In this document: one piece after another, positions 21,200 to 30,077 of the stretch
How positions within the stretch are numbered: the stretch's first letter is position 1
Layout of the letters: each line of letters begins with the position of its first letter
DNA from: Pseudomonadota bacterium
Lineage (GTDB): Bacteria; Pseudomonadota; Gammaproteobacteria; Pseudomonadales; Oleiphilaceae
Reading direction: 5' to 3'
DNA: 64,000 bases
Assembly: GCA_002747395.1 (NCBI GenBank)
Contig: PDPE01000029.1
Coordinates: 60,933 to 124,932, forward strand
Translations under genes and position numbers: made by a program
Notes under the pieces: model-generated
Told to the model about the DNA's origin: nothing
What the model saw: only the letters and a program-made list of their open reading frames with translations
Databases searched by the model: none

Positions 21200-22678
21200 A
21201 TGAAAGCGGATAAAGCAGATAAAGCGGATATCGGCGTAATCGGGTTGGCCGTTATGGGGCAAAACCTGATATTGAACATGAATGATCACGGATTCAAGGT
21301 GCTCGCCCACAACCGCAGCACTCAAAAAATTGATGACTTTCTCAACGGCCCCGCTTCCGGCACCCGAATAGAAGGCGTTTATTCCCTTGATGAACTGGTC
21401 GCCAGACTGAAAACGCCCCGCAAAATAATGCTTATGGTAAGAGCAGGTGACGTTGTCGATCAGTTTATCAACCGCCTGCAACCTCTGCTCGATGCTGGCG
21501 ATATCATCATTGACGGGGGTAACTCTCACTTCCCGGACACATCACGCCGGGTGCAGGCACTCAAAGAAAAAGGGATTCGCTTTATCGGCACCGGCGTATC
21601 GGGCGGAGAAGAAGGCGCTCGCCTTGGCCCCTCCATGATGCCTGGCGGCAACCCCGAGGCATGGCCGTTTGTCAAACCCGTTTTTCAGGCCATTGCCGCA
21701 AAAACCGAAGAAGGGGCCCCCTGTTGTGACTGGGTAGGTGACGGTGGCGCAGGGCACTTTGTAAAAATGGTGCATAACGGCATAGAGTACGGTGACATGC
21801 AACTGATCAGTGAGGCCTGGCACTTTATGAAGGAATCCCTGGCAATGAGCTACCCGGAAATGCAGGCGGCTTTCGTTTCCTGGAATCAGACAGAGCTGAA
21901 CAGCTACCTGATAGAAATTACCGCTGACATTTTGGCGGCAGTCGATGAAGTTGAAGGCAAGGAGGGTCAACCCCTGCTGGAGAGTATTCTGGACTCTGCC
22001 GGGCAAAAAGGCACCGGAAAATGGACTGGCATCAACGCGCTGGATCTCGGTGTCCCCCTCACTCTGATCACTGAATCCGTCTATGCCCGGTGCCTGTCGT
22101 CGCTCAAAGAACAAAGGAGCGCGGCCGAAAAGCGGTTCAACAAAACAATCAGGCCGATTGACGGCGACAGATCACTCTGGCTGGAGGCGCTCCGGCAGGC
22201 GCTGCTAGCCTCTAAGATTATCTCCTATGCTCAGGGCTTTATGCTGATGCGGGAAGCCTCGGAGCAACACCAATGGGGTCTCGATTATGGAAAGGTTGCC
22301 CTGATGTGGCGCGGTGGCTGCATCATTCGCAGTGGTTTCCTTACTGATATTCGCGATGCCTTCCATGACAATCCCGATCTCCGGTTTCTGGGTTCCGCTC
22401 CATATTTCCACAGCATTTTGAGCGACTGCCTCGCCTCCTGGCGAAAAATCGCAGCAAAATCAATGGAGACCGGAGTGCCCATGCCATGTATGACCTCTGC
22501 CCTGACATTCCTGGACGGCTACACCAGCAGCCGGTTGCCTGCCAATATGATCCAGGCACAACGTGACTATTTCGGAGCACACACCTACGAACGACAGGAT
22601 CAACCCCGGGGACGGTTCTTCCACACCAACTGGACGGGACGAGGCGGAGATACAGCCTCGACCACTTATGATGTCTAG
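21200..22678 (+). CDS. gnd: 6-phosphogluconate dehydrogenase (decarboxylating)
   Basis: IGVIGLAVMGQNLILNMNDHGFKVLAHNRS; DGGNSHFPDT; GTGVSGGEEGARLGPSMMPGG; FHTNWTGRGG. Confidence 0.97.
   Translation: MKADKADKADIGVIGLAVMGQNLILNMNDHGFKVLAHNRSTQKIDDFLNGPASGTRIEGVYSLDELVARLKTPRKIMLMVRAGDVVDQFINRLQPLLDAGDIIIDGGNSHFPDTSRRVQALKEKGIRFIGTGVSGGEEGARLGPSMMPGGNPEAWPFVKPVFQAIAAKTEEGAPCCDWVGDGGAGHFVKMVHNGIEYGDMQLISEAWHFMKESLAMSYPEMQAAFVSWNQTELNSYLIEITADILAAVDEVEGKEGQPLLESILDSAGQKGTGKWTGINALDLGVPLTLITESVYARCLSSLKEQRSAAEKRFNKTIRPIDGDRSLWLEALRQALLASKIISYAQGFMLMREASEQHQWGLDYGKVALMWRGGCIIRSGFLTDIRDAFHDNPDLRFLGSAPYFHSILSDCLASWRKIAAKSMETGVPMPCMTSALTFLDGYTSSRLPANMIQAQRDYFGAHTYERQDQPRGRFFHTNWTGRGGDTASTTYDV
21203..21229. 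repeat. 9-bp tandem triplication immediately after gnd start codon
   Basis: AAAGCGGAT AAAGCAGAT AAAGCGGAT encoding KAD x3. Confidence 0.9.
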
Positions 22679-23222
22679 CCGGAACACGGCCTCACAACCA
22701 CACAACGGTAACCATACAGACAAGACCATGCAGGATGATTGCGGAAAAATCGCTGTTTTTGTCGATGTACAGAACATCTACTACACCACACGCCAGCGAT
22801 ATCAGCGCCAATTCGACTATCGACTGTTCTGGCAACGTATCAATCAGCAGGGGACGGTGGTCACTGCACTGGCCTACGCCATTGACCGTGCAGACACCCA
22901 ACAACAAAAGTTTCAGTCTGCACTTCGTCATATCGGCTTTGATGTCAAACTCAAACCTTTTATTCAACGCTCGGATGGCTCCGCGAAAGGTGACTGGGAT
23001 GTCGGCATTACCATCGACATAATTGAGACCGCGCCCCATGTCGACACAGTGATTCTCCTGTCCGGGGACGGAGATTTTGCCTTGCTGCTCAGTCATATAA
23101 AAAACAAATACCAGGTAAGGACGCAGGTTTACGGAGTTCCCTCACTGACCGCAGACTCCCTGGCCGGTGTATGTGACCGGTTTTTTCCGATTGAAGAAGG
23201 CCTTCTCCTTTGCTCCGGATAA
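22668..23222 (+). CDS. NYN domain (PIN-like) protein, LabA/DUF88 type
   Basis: IAVFVDVQNIYYTTRQ; KGDWDVGITIDIIE; DTVILLSGDGDFALLLSHIKNKYQVRTQVYG. Start overlaps gnd 3' end. Confidence 0.88.
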   Translation: MMSSRNTASQPHNGNHTDKTMQDDCGKIAVFVDVQNIYYTTRQRYQRQFDYRLFWQRINQQGTVVTALAYAIDRADTQQQKFQSALRHIGFDVKLKPFIQRSDGSAKGDWDVGITIDIIETAPHVDTVILLSGDGDFALLLSHIKNKYQVRTQVYGVPSLTADSLAGVCDRFFPIEEGLLLCSG

Positions 23223-23231
23223 CAATTCCAT

Positions 23232-23288
23232 TTTTTGCTGCAGCTGTTTTTGCTACAACTGTTTTGCCGCAACTGTCTTGCAAACTCG
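23232..23288. repeat. Approximately 15-bp imperfect tandem array (4 units) downstream of NYN gene
   Basis: TTTTTGCTGCAGCTG / TTTTTGCTACAACTG / TTTTGCCGCAACTG / TCTTGCAAACTCG. Confidence 0.88.
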
Positions 23289-23365
23289 CATTTCGGCTAT
23301 TTTTTTGCTTTCTTAATTCTGTTTTCAATAAAAAAGTAATAAAATTACGCGCTTCAAAACCATCA

Positions 23366-23398
23366 ATACCTGACTAATTTACTCGGCTATTGTACAAT
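23366..23398 (+). promoter_or_regulatory. Candidate IscR type-1-like operator overlapping suf promoter
   Basis: ATACCTGACTAATTTACTCGGCTAT (23366-23390) differs at one position from the E. coli type-1 consensus ATASYYGACTRWWWYAGTCRRSTAT; overlaps -35 CTGACT (23370-23375), 17-nt spacer, -10 TACAAT (23393-23398). Confidence 0.7.
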
Positions 23399-23484
23399 AC
23401 GCCAAAATTTCCATGTTGAACGGCTTGGTTGTGCATTTTTTGGCCAGTTATCACCCCATCGGTATCATAGCGGAGAGTACCAGG

Positions 23485-24933
23485 ATGAGCAGTACCAACA
23501 AATCAGTTGATGAGCTAATCAAAAATGAATACCAGCATGGCTTTATTACCGACATAGAGTCAGAAACATTTGAACCAGGATTGAATGAAGACGTTATCCG
23601 CCGACTCTCTGCAAAAAAAAATGAGCCGGAGTGGTTGCTGGAATGGCGACTAAAGGCGTATCACCACTGGCTGACCATGGAAGAGCCTGAATGGGCGCAC
23701 GTCAACTACCCCAAAATTGACCCCGATTCCATCTCCTATTTTTCGGCACCGAAATCAACCAAAGACGCTCCCAAAAGCCTGGATGAAGTAGACCCGGAAC
23801 TGCTTAAAACCTATGAAAAACTGGGCATCCCCCTGCACGAACGGGCCAGGCTGGCTGGCGTTGCCGTCGATGCGGTATTCGACTCTGTTTCCGTCGCCAC
23901 CACTTTCAAGAAGCAACTGAATGAAGCCGGAGTCATCTTCTGCCCCATATCAGAAGCCGTACAAAAACATCCCGAGCTGGTGAAAAAGTATTTGGGAAAG
24001 GTGGTTCCCCAACGCGACAACTACTACGCCGCACTTAATTCGGCGGTGTTCAGTGATGGCTCCTTTGTCTATATTCCCGGGGGGGTGAGATGCCCGCTTG
24101 AGCTGTCCACCTACTTCCGTATCAATGCCGCAAACACCGGACAATTCGAAAGAACGCTGATTGTCGCAGACGAAGGCAGTTATGTCAGCTATCTGGAAGG
24201 TTGCACTGCACCCATGCGGGATGAAAACCAGTTACATGCCGCGGTAGTTGAACTGGTCGCGCTGGACGATGCACAGATAAAATACTCCACAGTTCAAAAC
24301 TGGTATCCAGGAGACCATGAAGGCAAGGGCGGCATCTACAATTTCGTCACCAAACGGGGAGCCTGTAACGGACGCAACTCCAAGATTTCCTGGACCCAGG
24401 TCGAAACAGGCTCGGCCGTCACCTGGAAATATCCCGGCTGTGTTCTGCGTGGCGAAAACAGCGTCGGCGAATTTTACTCTGTCGCCCTGACCAACAATTT
24501 CCAGCAAGCCGACACAGGCACCAAAATGATCCACCTGGGCAAAAACACCAAAAGCACCATTATTTCCAAGGGAATTTCTGCCGGAAAGAGTAATAACAGT
24601 TACCGGGGGCTGGTTCGATTCGGCCCGGGCGCGGCAAAGGCCCGGAACTATACCCAGTGCGACTCGCTGCTTATCGGCAGTGAATGCGGCGCTCACACCT
24701 TTCCCTATATCGAAAGCAGGAACCGGTCGGCGATTGTCGAACATGAAGCCAGCACGTCAAAAGTCAGTGACGACCAACTGTTTTTGTGTCGTCAACGGGG
24801 CATCGATACCGAGCAGGCCGTTTCCATGATTGTGAACGGATTCTGCAAGGAAGTGTTCAAGGAGTTGCCAATGGAGTTTGCCGTCGAGGCCACCAAGTTG
24901 CTGGAAGTCAGCCTGGAAGGGGCAGTAGGTTAA
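23485..24933 (+). CDS. sufB: Fe-S cluster assembly protein SufB
   Basis: [69 protein letters not shown]. Confidence 0.97.
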   Translation: MSSTNKSVDELIKNEYQHGFITDIESETFEPGLNEDVIRRLSAKKNEPEWLLEWRLKAYHHWLTMEEPEWAHVNYPKIDPDSISYFSAPKSTKDAPKSLDEVDPELLKTYEKLGIPLHERARLAGVAVDAVFDSVSVATTFKKQLNEAGVIFCPISEAVQKHPELVKKYLGKVVPQRDNYYAALNSAVFSDGSFVYIPGGVRCPLELSTYFRINAANTGQFERTLIVADEGSYVSYLEGCTAPMRDENQLHAAVVELVALDDAQIKYSTVQNWYPGDHEGKGGIYNFVTKRGACNGRNSKISWTQVETGSAVTWKYPGCVLRGENSVGEFYSVALTNNFQQADTGTKMIHLGKNTKSTIISKGISAGKSNNSYRGLVRFGPGAAKARNYTQCDSLLIGSECGAHTFPYIESRNRSAIVEHEASTSKVSDDQLFLCRQRGIDTEQAVSMIVNGFCKEVFKELPMEFAVEATKLLEVSLEGAVG

Positions 24934-25037
24934 CCAGACCGCCCAAAACAGGTAACCGGATAACCCGGATACCATCTGCACAATCTGAAAGCAGCGTATG
25001 CAGTTCAGATCAAGAAATAAAGAAGCGAGATGTTGTA

Positions 25038-25817
25038 ATGAGCGAGACCATGCTACAAATCAACAACCTTTACGCAAGTGTTGAAGACAAGCAAATCCTG
25101 AAGGGCATCAACCTTGAGGTCAGGGCCGGTGAAGTCCATGCCATCATGGGGCCCAACGGTTCAGGAAAAAGCACCTTGTCGCAGGTGCTGGCAGGTAACG
25201 AAGACTTTAACGTTGACTCTGGAGAAATCAGGCTTCAGGGGGAAGATATCAGTGAGTTATCCGTGGAAGAGCGAGCCTGTGAAGGCATCTTCCTCGCGTT
25301 TCAATATCCCGTGGAAATCCCGGGCGTCAGCAATTTGCAATTTTTGAGAACCGCACTGAACAGCAGGCGCAAATATCGCGGAGAAGAAGAGCTGGATGCC
25401 GTATCCTTTATGAAACTGGCCAAACAGAAAGCCGAACAGGTCAGGCTGGATCAGTCATTCCTGAAGCGGGGCGTCAACGAGGGATTCTCCGGTGGCGAGA
25501 AAAAGCGCAACGAAATCATGCAGATGCTCTTGCTTGAACCCAAATTGGCGATACTCGACGAAACAGACTCGGGGCTGGACATTGATGCATTGAAAATCAT
25601 CTCGGAAGGCGTGAATGCATTGCGCTCCCCGGATCGTGCTGTTGTCATGGTCACTCACTACCAGCGATTGCTGGATTACATTGTCCCCGATTTTGTTCAT
25701 GTTCTGGCCAATGGAAGAATTGTCAAATCAGGTGGCAAGGAACTGGCTCTGGAGCTCGAAGAGAAAGGCTACGGCTGGCTGGGCATCAACGAAACAGAGC
25801 AGGCACAGGTGACTTGA
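25038..25817 (+). CDS. sufC: Fe-S cluster assembly ATPase SufC
   Basis: MLQINNLYASVEDKQILKGINLEVRAGEVHAIMGPNGSGKSTLSQVLAG; FSGGEKKRNEIMQM; LDETDSGLDIDAL. Confidence 0.97.
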   Translation: MSETMLQINNLYASVEDKQILKGINLEVRAGEVHAIMGPNGSGKSTLSQVLAGNEDFNVDSGEIRLQGEDISELSVEERACEGIFLAFQYPVEIPGVSNLQFLRTALNSRRKYRGEEELDAVSFMKLAKQKAEQVRLDQSFLKRGVNEGFSGGEKKRNEIMQMLLLEPKLAILDETDSGLDIDALKIISEGVNALRSPDRAVVMVTHYQRLLDYIVPDFVHVLANGRIVKSGGKELALELEEKGYGWLGINETEQAQVT

Positions 25818-27127
25818 TGAGCGTGACCAACAGATTTCCAGACCCGTTCCTGACACCACAGGCCACCGGGGGTACCTGGCTCGCCGACATTAACGGCAAG
25901 GCATCAAGGGCACTGGCCGACCTTGCCCTGCCTGACCGCAAAACAGAAAACTGGAAGTACTCCAGTCGCTATATCGCATTGGACGACGCCCTCGCCAGAA
26001 CCAATAGCCCGATCCAGGCAACGGAAGAACGACATCTGGTGGATGTCGGCGGCTATCGCATTGTCTTTACCAATGGCAAGTATGACCAGGCAGCTTCCAG
26101 GTTGCCCGATTCGGACGAACTGACGATCCGGCCCTTTTCTGCCATGGACAGCCTGGGTCCGGAACTGGCTGACACTCTCAATAGCGTGACAGGCAATACA
26201 GAATTTCCCTTTGCCACCCTGAACGCCACCAAACTGGCAGACGGCGTACTTGTTCGCATCGCCCCGAACAGCCGGATTGCAGAGCCGGTTCAGGTTATTT
26301 ACGATCACTGCACGGCAACACCCGGCTCGGCTCATGCGCGCATCCTGGTAGAGGCTGGTGCCGGCTGCGAAGCCACCATCATTGAAGAATACACCGGCCC
26401 TTCAGACCTGTCCCTGCTGACCAGTGCGGTGACTCAGTTTTATGTCGCAGACCAGGCCAAAGTCACCAACATTCGCCTCTGCATGGAACCGGAGGACACC
26501 AGGCATGTCGGCCTGACAACCGTTGAACAACACAGGGACAGCCAGTTTCACGCGCATAACATCGGATTTGGCGGAAAATTGCGTCGTCACGACCTCAACC
26601 TGAAATTTCACCAGCCCGGTGGTTTCAGTCTGGTCAACGGTATTTATCTGACCTGCAATTCCCAGCACTACGACAATCATACCCGCATGGAACACATTGC
26701 TCCGAACTGCGAGAGCTCTGAGACCTACCGGGGTATTGCGGACGGTCACTCTCATGCCGTGTTTAACGGCCAGATCCTGATCTACCGTGATGCCCAAAAA
26801 ACCCTGGCCAACATGAGCAACAAAAATCTTCTCCTCTCTTCAGAAGCACAAATCGACACCAAGCCGGAGCTCGAAATCTACGCGGATGACGTAAAATGCT
26901 CCCACGGAGCGACCATTGGTCAGCTCGATGATGATGCACTCTTCTATCTGGTATCCCGAGGCATTCCATCGGACACGGCGGCATCCATGCTCAGTATGGG
27001 GTTCATCAACGAGCTGCTGGAACAGGTGCCCAATGAAAAGGTCAGGGAGCTGGTTACCGAGCGACTCGTCGAGTTCCTCAGTCAATCATTTGCCACTTCA
27101 TCTGAACCCGTTACCGGAAGGAGTTGA
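25817..27127 (+). CDS. sufD: Fe-S cluster assembly protein SufD
   Basis: DRKTENWKYSSRY; C-terminal KCSHGATIGQLDDDALFYLVSRGIPSDTAASMLSMGFINE. Confidence 0.95.
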   Translation: MSVTNRFPDPFLTPQATGGTWLADINGKASRALADLALPDRKTENWKYSSRYIALDDALARTNSPIQATEERHLVDVGGYRIVFTNGKYDQAASRLPDSDELTIRPFSAMDSLGPELADTLNSVTGNTEFPFATLNATKLADGVLVRIAPNSRIAEPVQVIYDHCTATPGSAHARILVEAGAGCEATIIEEYTGPSDLSLLTSAVTQFYVADQAKVTNIRLCMEPEDTRHVGLTTVEQHRDSQFHAHNIGFGGKLRRHDLNLKFHQPGGFSLVNGIYLTCNSQHYDNHTRMEHIAPNCESSETYRGIADGHSHAVFNGQILIYRDAQKTLANMSNKNLLLSSEAQIDTKPELEIYADDVKCSHGATIGQLDDDALFYLVSRGIPSDTAASMLSMGFINELLEQVPNEKVRELVTERLVEFLSQSFATSSEPVTGRS

Positions 27128-27136
27128 TGGAGCCTT

Positions 27137-28348
27137 ATGGACGTAAGCGAGATTCGCAAGGACTTTCCGATTTTGGGGCAAAAGGTCAATAATAACTCAC
27201 TGATCTATCTCGATAATGGTGCGAGCGCACAAAAACCCCGCTGCGTCATGGAGGCCATGAGCCACTATTACATGACGACACACTCCAATGTACACAGGGG
27301 TGCACATACTCTGGCCGACCAGGCTACCAGTGCATTTGAAAACAGCCGCAAAACCGTTCAGGCATTTCTCAACGCAACGAGCAGCGACGAGATTGTCTGG
27401 GTGAAAGGCACCACGGAGGCGATAAACCTGATCGCCAATGGCTGTGCATCACAGCTTGGCCCAAAAGATGAAGTGATTATTTCTGCCATGGAGCATCATG
27501 CCAATATCGTCCCCTGGCAAATGCTGTGCGCAAGAACGGGTGCTCAACTCAGGATCATCAATGTCACGGATCGGGGCGAACTGGATCTTGACCATTATGC
27601 GTCACTGCTTGGCCCGCAAACGAAAATCCTGTCGATTACCCATGTATCCAACGCGCTGGGCACCATCAACCCGGTCAGGGACATGATAGCCAGGGCCAGG
27701 GAGTATGGCGCACTGACCGTCGTTGACGGAGCCCAGGCTGTGCCGCACATGCAAGTGAACGTGCAGGATATGGATTGTGACTTTTACGCGTTTTCCTCAC
27801 ACAAATTGTTTGGCCCGACAGGCATCGGTGTTCTTTACGGAAAACGGGAGCAACTGGAAGCCCTGCCACCTTACCAGTTCGGTGGCGAAATGATTGAGCA
27901 TGTGACCTTTGACAAGACCACATTCAATACCCTGCCCTATAAATTTGAAGCAGGCACTCCCGCTATTGCTGAAGCGATAGGCCTGAGCACGGCCATAAAC
28001 TACCTTGACTCACTTGACAGGTGCGCCATTGAAACTCACGAAGCCGAACTTTTGGCACAGTCCATCGAACTGGGCAAAACCATACCCGGCATGCGATTGG
28101 TCGGCACCGCAAACAACAAGGTGCCTGTGATGTCCTTTCTGATAGATGGCCTGCATCCAAGTGATATTGGCACTCTTCTCGACCAGCAGGGCATCGCCAT
28201 CAGAACCGGCCATCACTGTGCCATGCCACTGATGCAGCGGTTGGATATTCCAGGAACGGCGCGTGTCTCCTTTGCGTTCTACAACACCGCAGAGGAGGTT
28301 GAAACATTTTTTCATGCACTGGCCAAAATCCGGCGGCTGTTTACCTGA
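27137..28348 (+). CDS. sufS: Cysteine desulfurase SufS
   Basis: IYLDNGASAQKP; HSNVHRGAHTL; YAFSSHKLFGPTGIGVLYGK; IRTGHHCAMPLM. Confidence 0.96.
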   Translation: MDVSEIRKDFPILGQKVNNNSLIYLDNGASAQKPRCVMEAMSHYYMTTHSNVHRGAHTLADQATSAFENSRKTVQAFLNATSSDEIVWVKGTTEAINLIANGCASQLGPKDEVIISAMEHHANIVPWQMLCARTGAQLRIINVTDRGELDLDHYASLLGPQTKILSITHVSNALGTINPVRDMIARAREYGALTVVDGAQAVPHMQVNVQDMDCDFYAFSSHKLFGPTGIGVLYGKREQLEALPPYQFGGEMIEHVTFDKTTFNTLPYKFEAGTPAIAEAIGLSTAINYLDSLDRCAIETHEAELLAQSIELGKTIPGMRLVGTANNKVPVMSFLIDGLHPSDIGTLLDQQGIAIRTGHHCAMPLMQRLDIPGTARVSFAFYNTAEEVETFFHALAKIRRLFT

Positions 28349-28423
28349 TCGGTGGCTGTTTGCCTGATTATTGGTTTTACCTGATTATTGGTTTTACCTG
28401 ACTATTGGCGCTTGCCTGATCAT
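28331..28423. repeat. 17-22 bp imperfect tandem array (5 units) starting inside sufS and carrying copies of its stop-codon region
   Basis: CGGCGGCTGTTTACCTGAT / CGGTGGCTGTTTGCCTGATTAT / TGGTTTTACCTGATTAT / TGGTTTTACCTGACTAT / TGGCGCTTGCCTGATCAT. Confidence 0.92.
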
Positions 28424-28438
28424 TAAGGAGGATCTGCC

Positions 28439-28810
28439 ATGAGTGCGGAACAATTTATACCCCACCAATTTATACCCCGTAATAGTATGACAATGACCCC
28501 GGAAGCCATAGAGCACACCCGAAAGCAACTGGGCAAAAGCAATCATGCACTTGGCTTGCGTATAGCGGTAAAAGCCAGTGGTTGCTCGGGTTACAAGTAT
28601 GTCACGTCAATCGCCAGCCAAAAGGAAGAAGGCGATCAGATTCTGCATATAACCGATGGGGTGGATCTGTATGTTAACCAAAAAGACCTGCCCATGTTAG
28701 ATGGTATGGAAATAGACTATGTTACCGAAGGGCTGAACAGGCATCTTGTATTTAACAACCCCAATGCCACCGGCGAATGCGGTTGCGGTGAAAGTTTTTC
28801 GGTAAGCTGA
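28439..28810 (+). CDS. sufA: A-type Fe-S carrier (SufA/IscA/HesB family)
   Basis: ALGLRIAVKASGCSGYKYV; DYVTEGLNRHLVFNNPNATGECGCGESFSV. Confidence 0.92.
   Translation: MSAEQFIPHQFIPRNSMTMTPEAIEHTRKQLGKSNHALGLRIAVKASGCSGYKYVTSIASQKEEGDQILHITDGVDLYVNQKDLPMLDGMEIDYVTEGLNRHLVFNNPNATGECGCGESFSVS
28451..28480. repeat. 15-bp tandem duplication in sufA N-terminus
   Basis: CAATTTATACCCCAC / CAATTTATACCCCGT encoding QFIPH/QFIPR. Confidence 0.88.
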
Positions 28811-28817
28811 GGTAAAC

Positions 28818-29363
28818 ATGGCATACGAAAGAGAAGTCGTACTGACCAAAAGAGACATTGAGGCCAGAATCATTCCGGCCGGTACAGAGATCGTGATTCC
28901 GGCCGATACCTTTGTCACCATCACACAAAGTCTCGGTGGCACCTTTACCGTTTCTGTCAATGGCAACCTGGCACGTGTGGAAGCAAAGGATGCTGACGGC
29001 TTGGGCAAGGAATCCACCCGGGAAGACTTTACCCCTCCCGAAGATGGAAGCGTCAACGAAAACCAGATTTGGGAAGCGCTCCGATCCGTGTACGACCCGG
29101 AGATACCGGTCAATGTCGTAGACCTCGGGTTGATTTATGACTGCAAACTGGTGAATGACAGCGATCAGGGAAACAGGGTGACCATTACCATGACGCTTAC
29201 CGCACCCGGTTGCGGAATGGGGCCTGTGATCGCAGACGACGTGAAGAGAAAGGTGGAGCATGTCCCCAATGTTGACCAGGTCGAGGTGAACCTGGTGTTT
29301 GACCCGCCGTGGAACAATGATATGTTGAGTGACGAAGCCAAACTGCAGTTGGGGCTGCTCTGA
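28818..29363 (+). CDS. sufT: SufT-like Fe-S assembly protein (MIP18/DUF59 domain)
   Basis: WEALRSVYDPEIPVNVVDLGLIYDCKL; TLTAPGCGMGPVIADDVKRKVEHVPNVDQVEVNLVFDPPW. Confidence 0.93.
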   Translation: MAYEREVVLTKRDIEARIIPAGTEIVIPADTFVTITQSLGGTFTVSVNGNLARVEAKDADGLGKESTREDFTPPEDGSVNENQIWEALRSVYDPEIPVNVVDLGLIYDCKLVNDSDQGNRVTITMTLTAPGCGMGPVIADDVKRKVEHVPNVDQVEVNLVFDPPWNNDMLSDEAKLQLGLL

Positions 29364-29422
29364 GCTGACAGTGTGAATCACAACAGAGCCGCAACCAGGA
29401 TAAAATTGTCCGAAAAAGAACC

Positions 29423-29887
29423 TTGAGAAACCAGATGACCGAATTGACCACATTTACCCAAAGCCCCCTGGGCACAGTCACAACAGCCGAAGAGGTACGG
29501 GATGCCTTTTCATTCCTGGACGAATGGGAAGAGCGCTATTCCTATATCATTGACCTGGGAAAGAAGCATCCGGCCTTCCCTGAAAGCGAGAAAACAGAAG
29601 CCAATATCGTTCATGGGTGCCAAAGCCAGGTGTGGTTGATACACCACTATGATGCTGCAACAGACAGGCTCTATTTCCTGATCGAAAGCGACGCAATGAT
29701 AGTGCGAGGCCTCGCAGCAATTATTCTGACCCTGCTCAACGCCAAAAGCCCCCGGGAACTCCTCGATATTGATGTGGAAAGCCTGTTCGACGAGCTGGAT
29801 CTGTTCAGACACATCAGCCCGACCAGAGGCAACGGCCTCAGAGCGATGCTGCAGAGAATAAAGCATCTGGCAGAGTCGTTGCGATAG
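29423..29887 (+). CDS. sufE: Cysteine desulfurase activator SufE
   Basis: DEWEERYSYIIDLGKKHPAFPESEKTEANIVHGCQSQVWL. Confidence 0.93.
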   Translation: MRNQMTELTTFTQSPLGTVTTAEEVRDAFSFLDEWEERYSYIIDLGKKHPAFPESEKTEANIVHGCQSQVWLIHHYDAATDRLYFLIESDAMIVRGLAAIILTLLNAKSPRELLDIDVESLFDELDLFRHISPTRGNGLRAMLQRIKHLAESLR

Positions 29888-29911
29888 CCGCTCCCGACGA
29901 ACCGGAGCACA

Positions 29912-29949
29912 GACCGGCCTTCCATCTGCCGACCGGATTTCCATCTGTC
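29912..29949. repeat. 19-bp imperfect tandem duplication downstream of sufE
   Basis: GACCGGCCTTCCATCTGCC / GACCGGATTTCCATCTGTC. Confidence 0.8.
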
Positions 29950-30077
29950 GATCACACTGGCCCCTGGGGTCAGTCATTGAAAAATCTGACCAATGTAGAC
30001 CTTTCGCTAATGTCCTGACCTGGCCATTTCACTGAAAATAAAAAAGCTGGTACTGACTCTTGGGAGCTCCTGCTTTT

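Noticed and set aside
22563-22667. Upstream extension of NYN ORF (22563 start)
   Set aside because: Overlaps gnd coding sequence; ATG at 22668/22671 is more plausible.
28331-28423. CRISPR-like array
   Set aside because: Units are contiguous, degenerate and 17-22 bp with no spacers; no cas genes in window.
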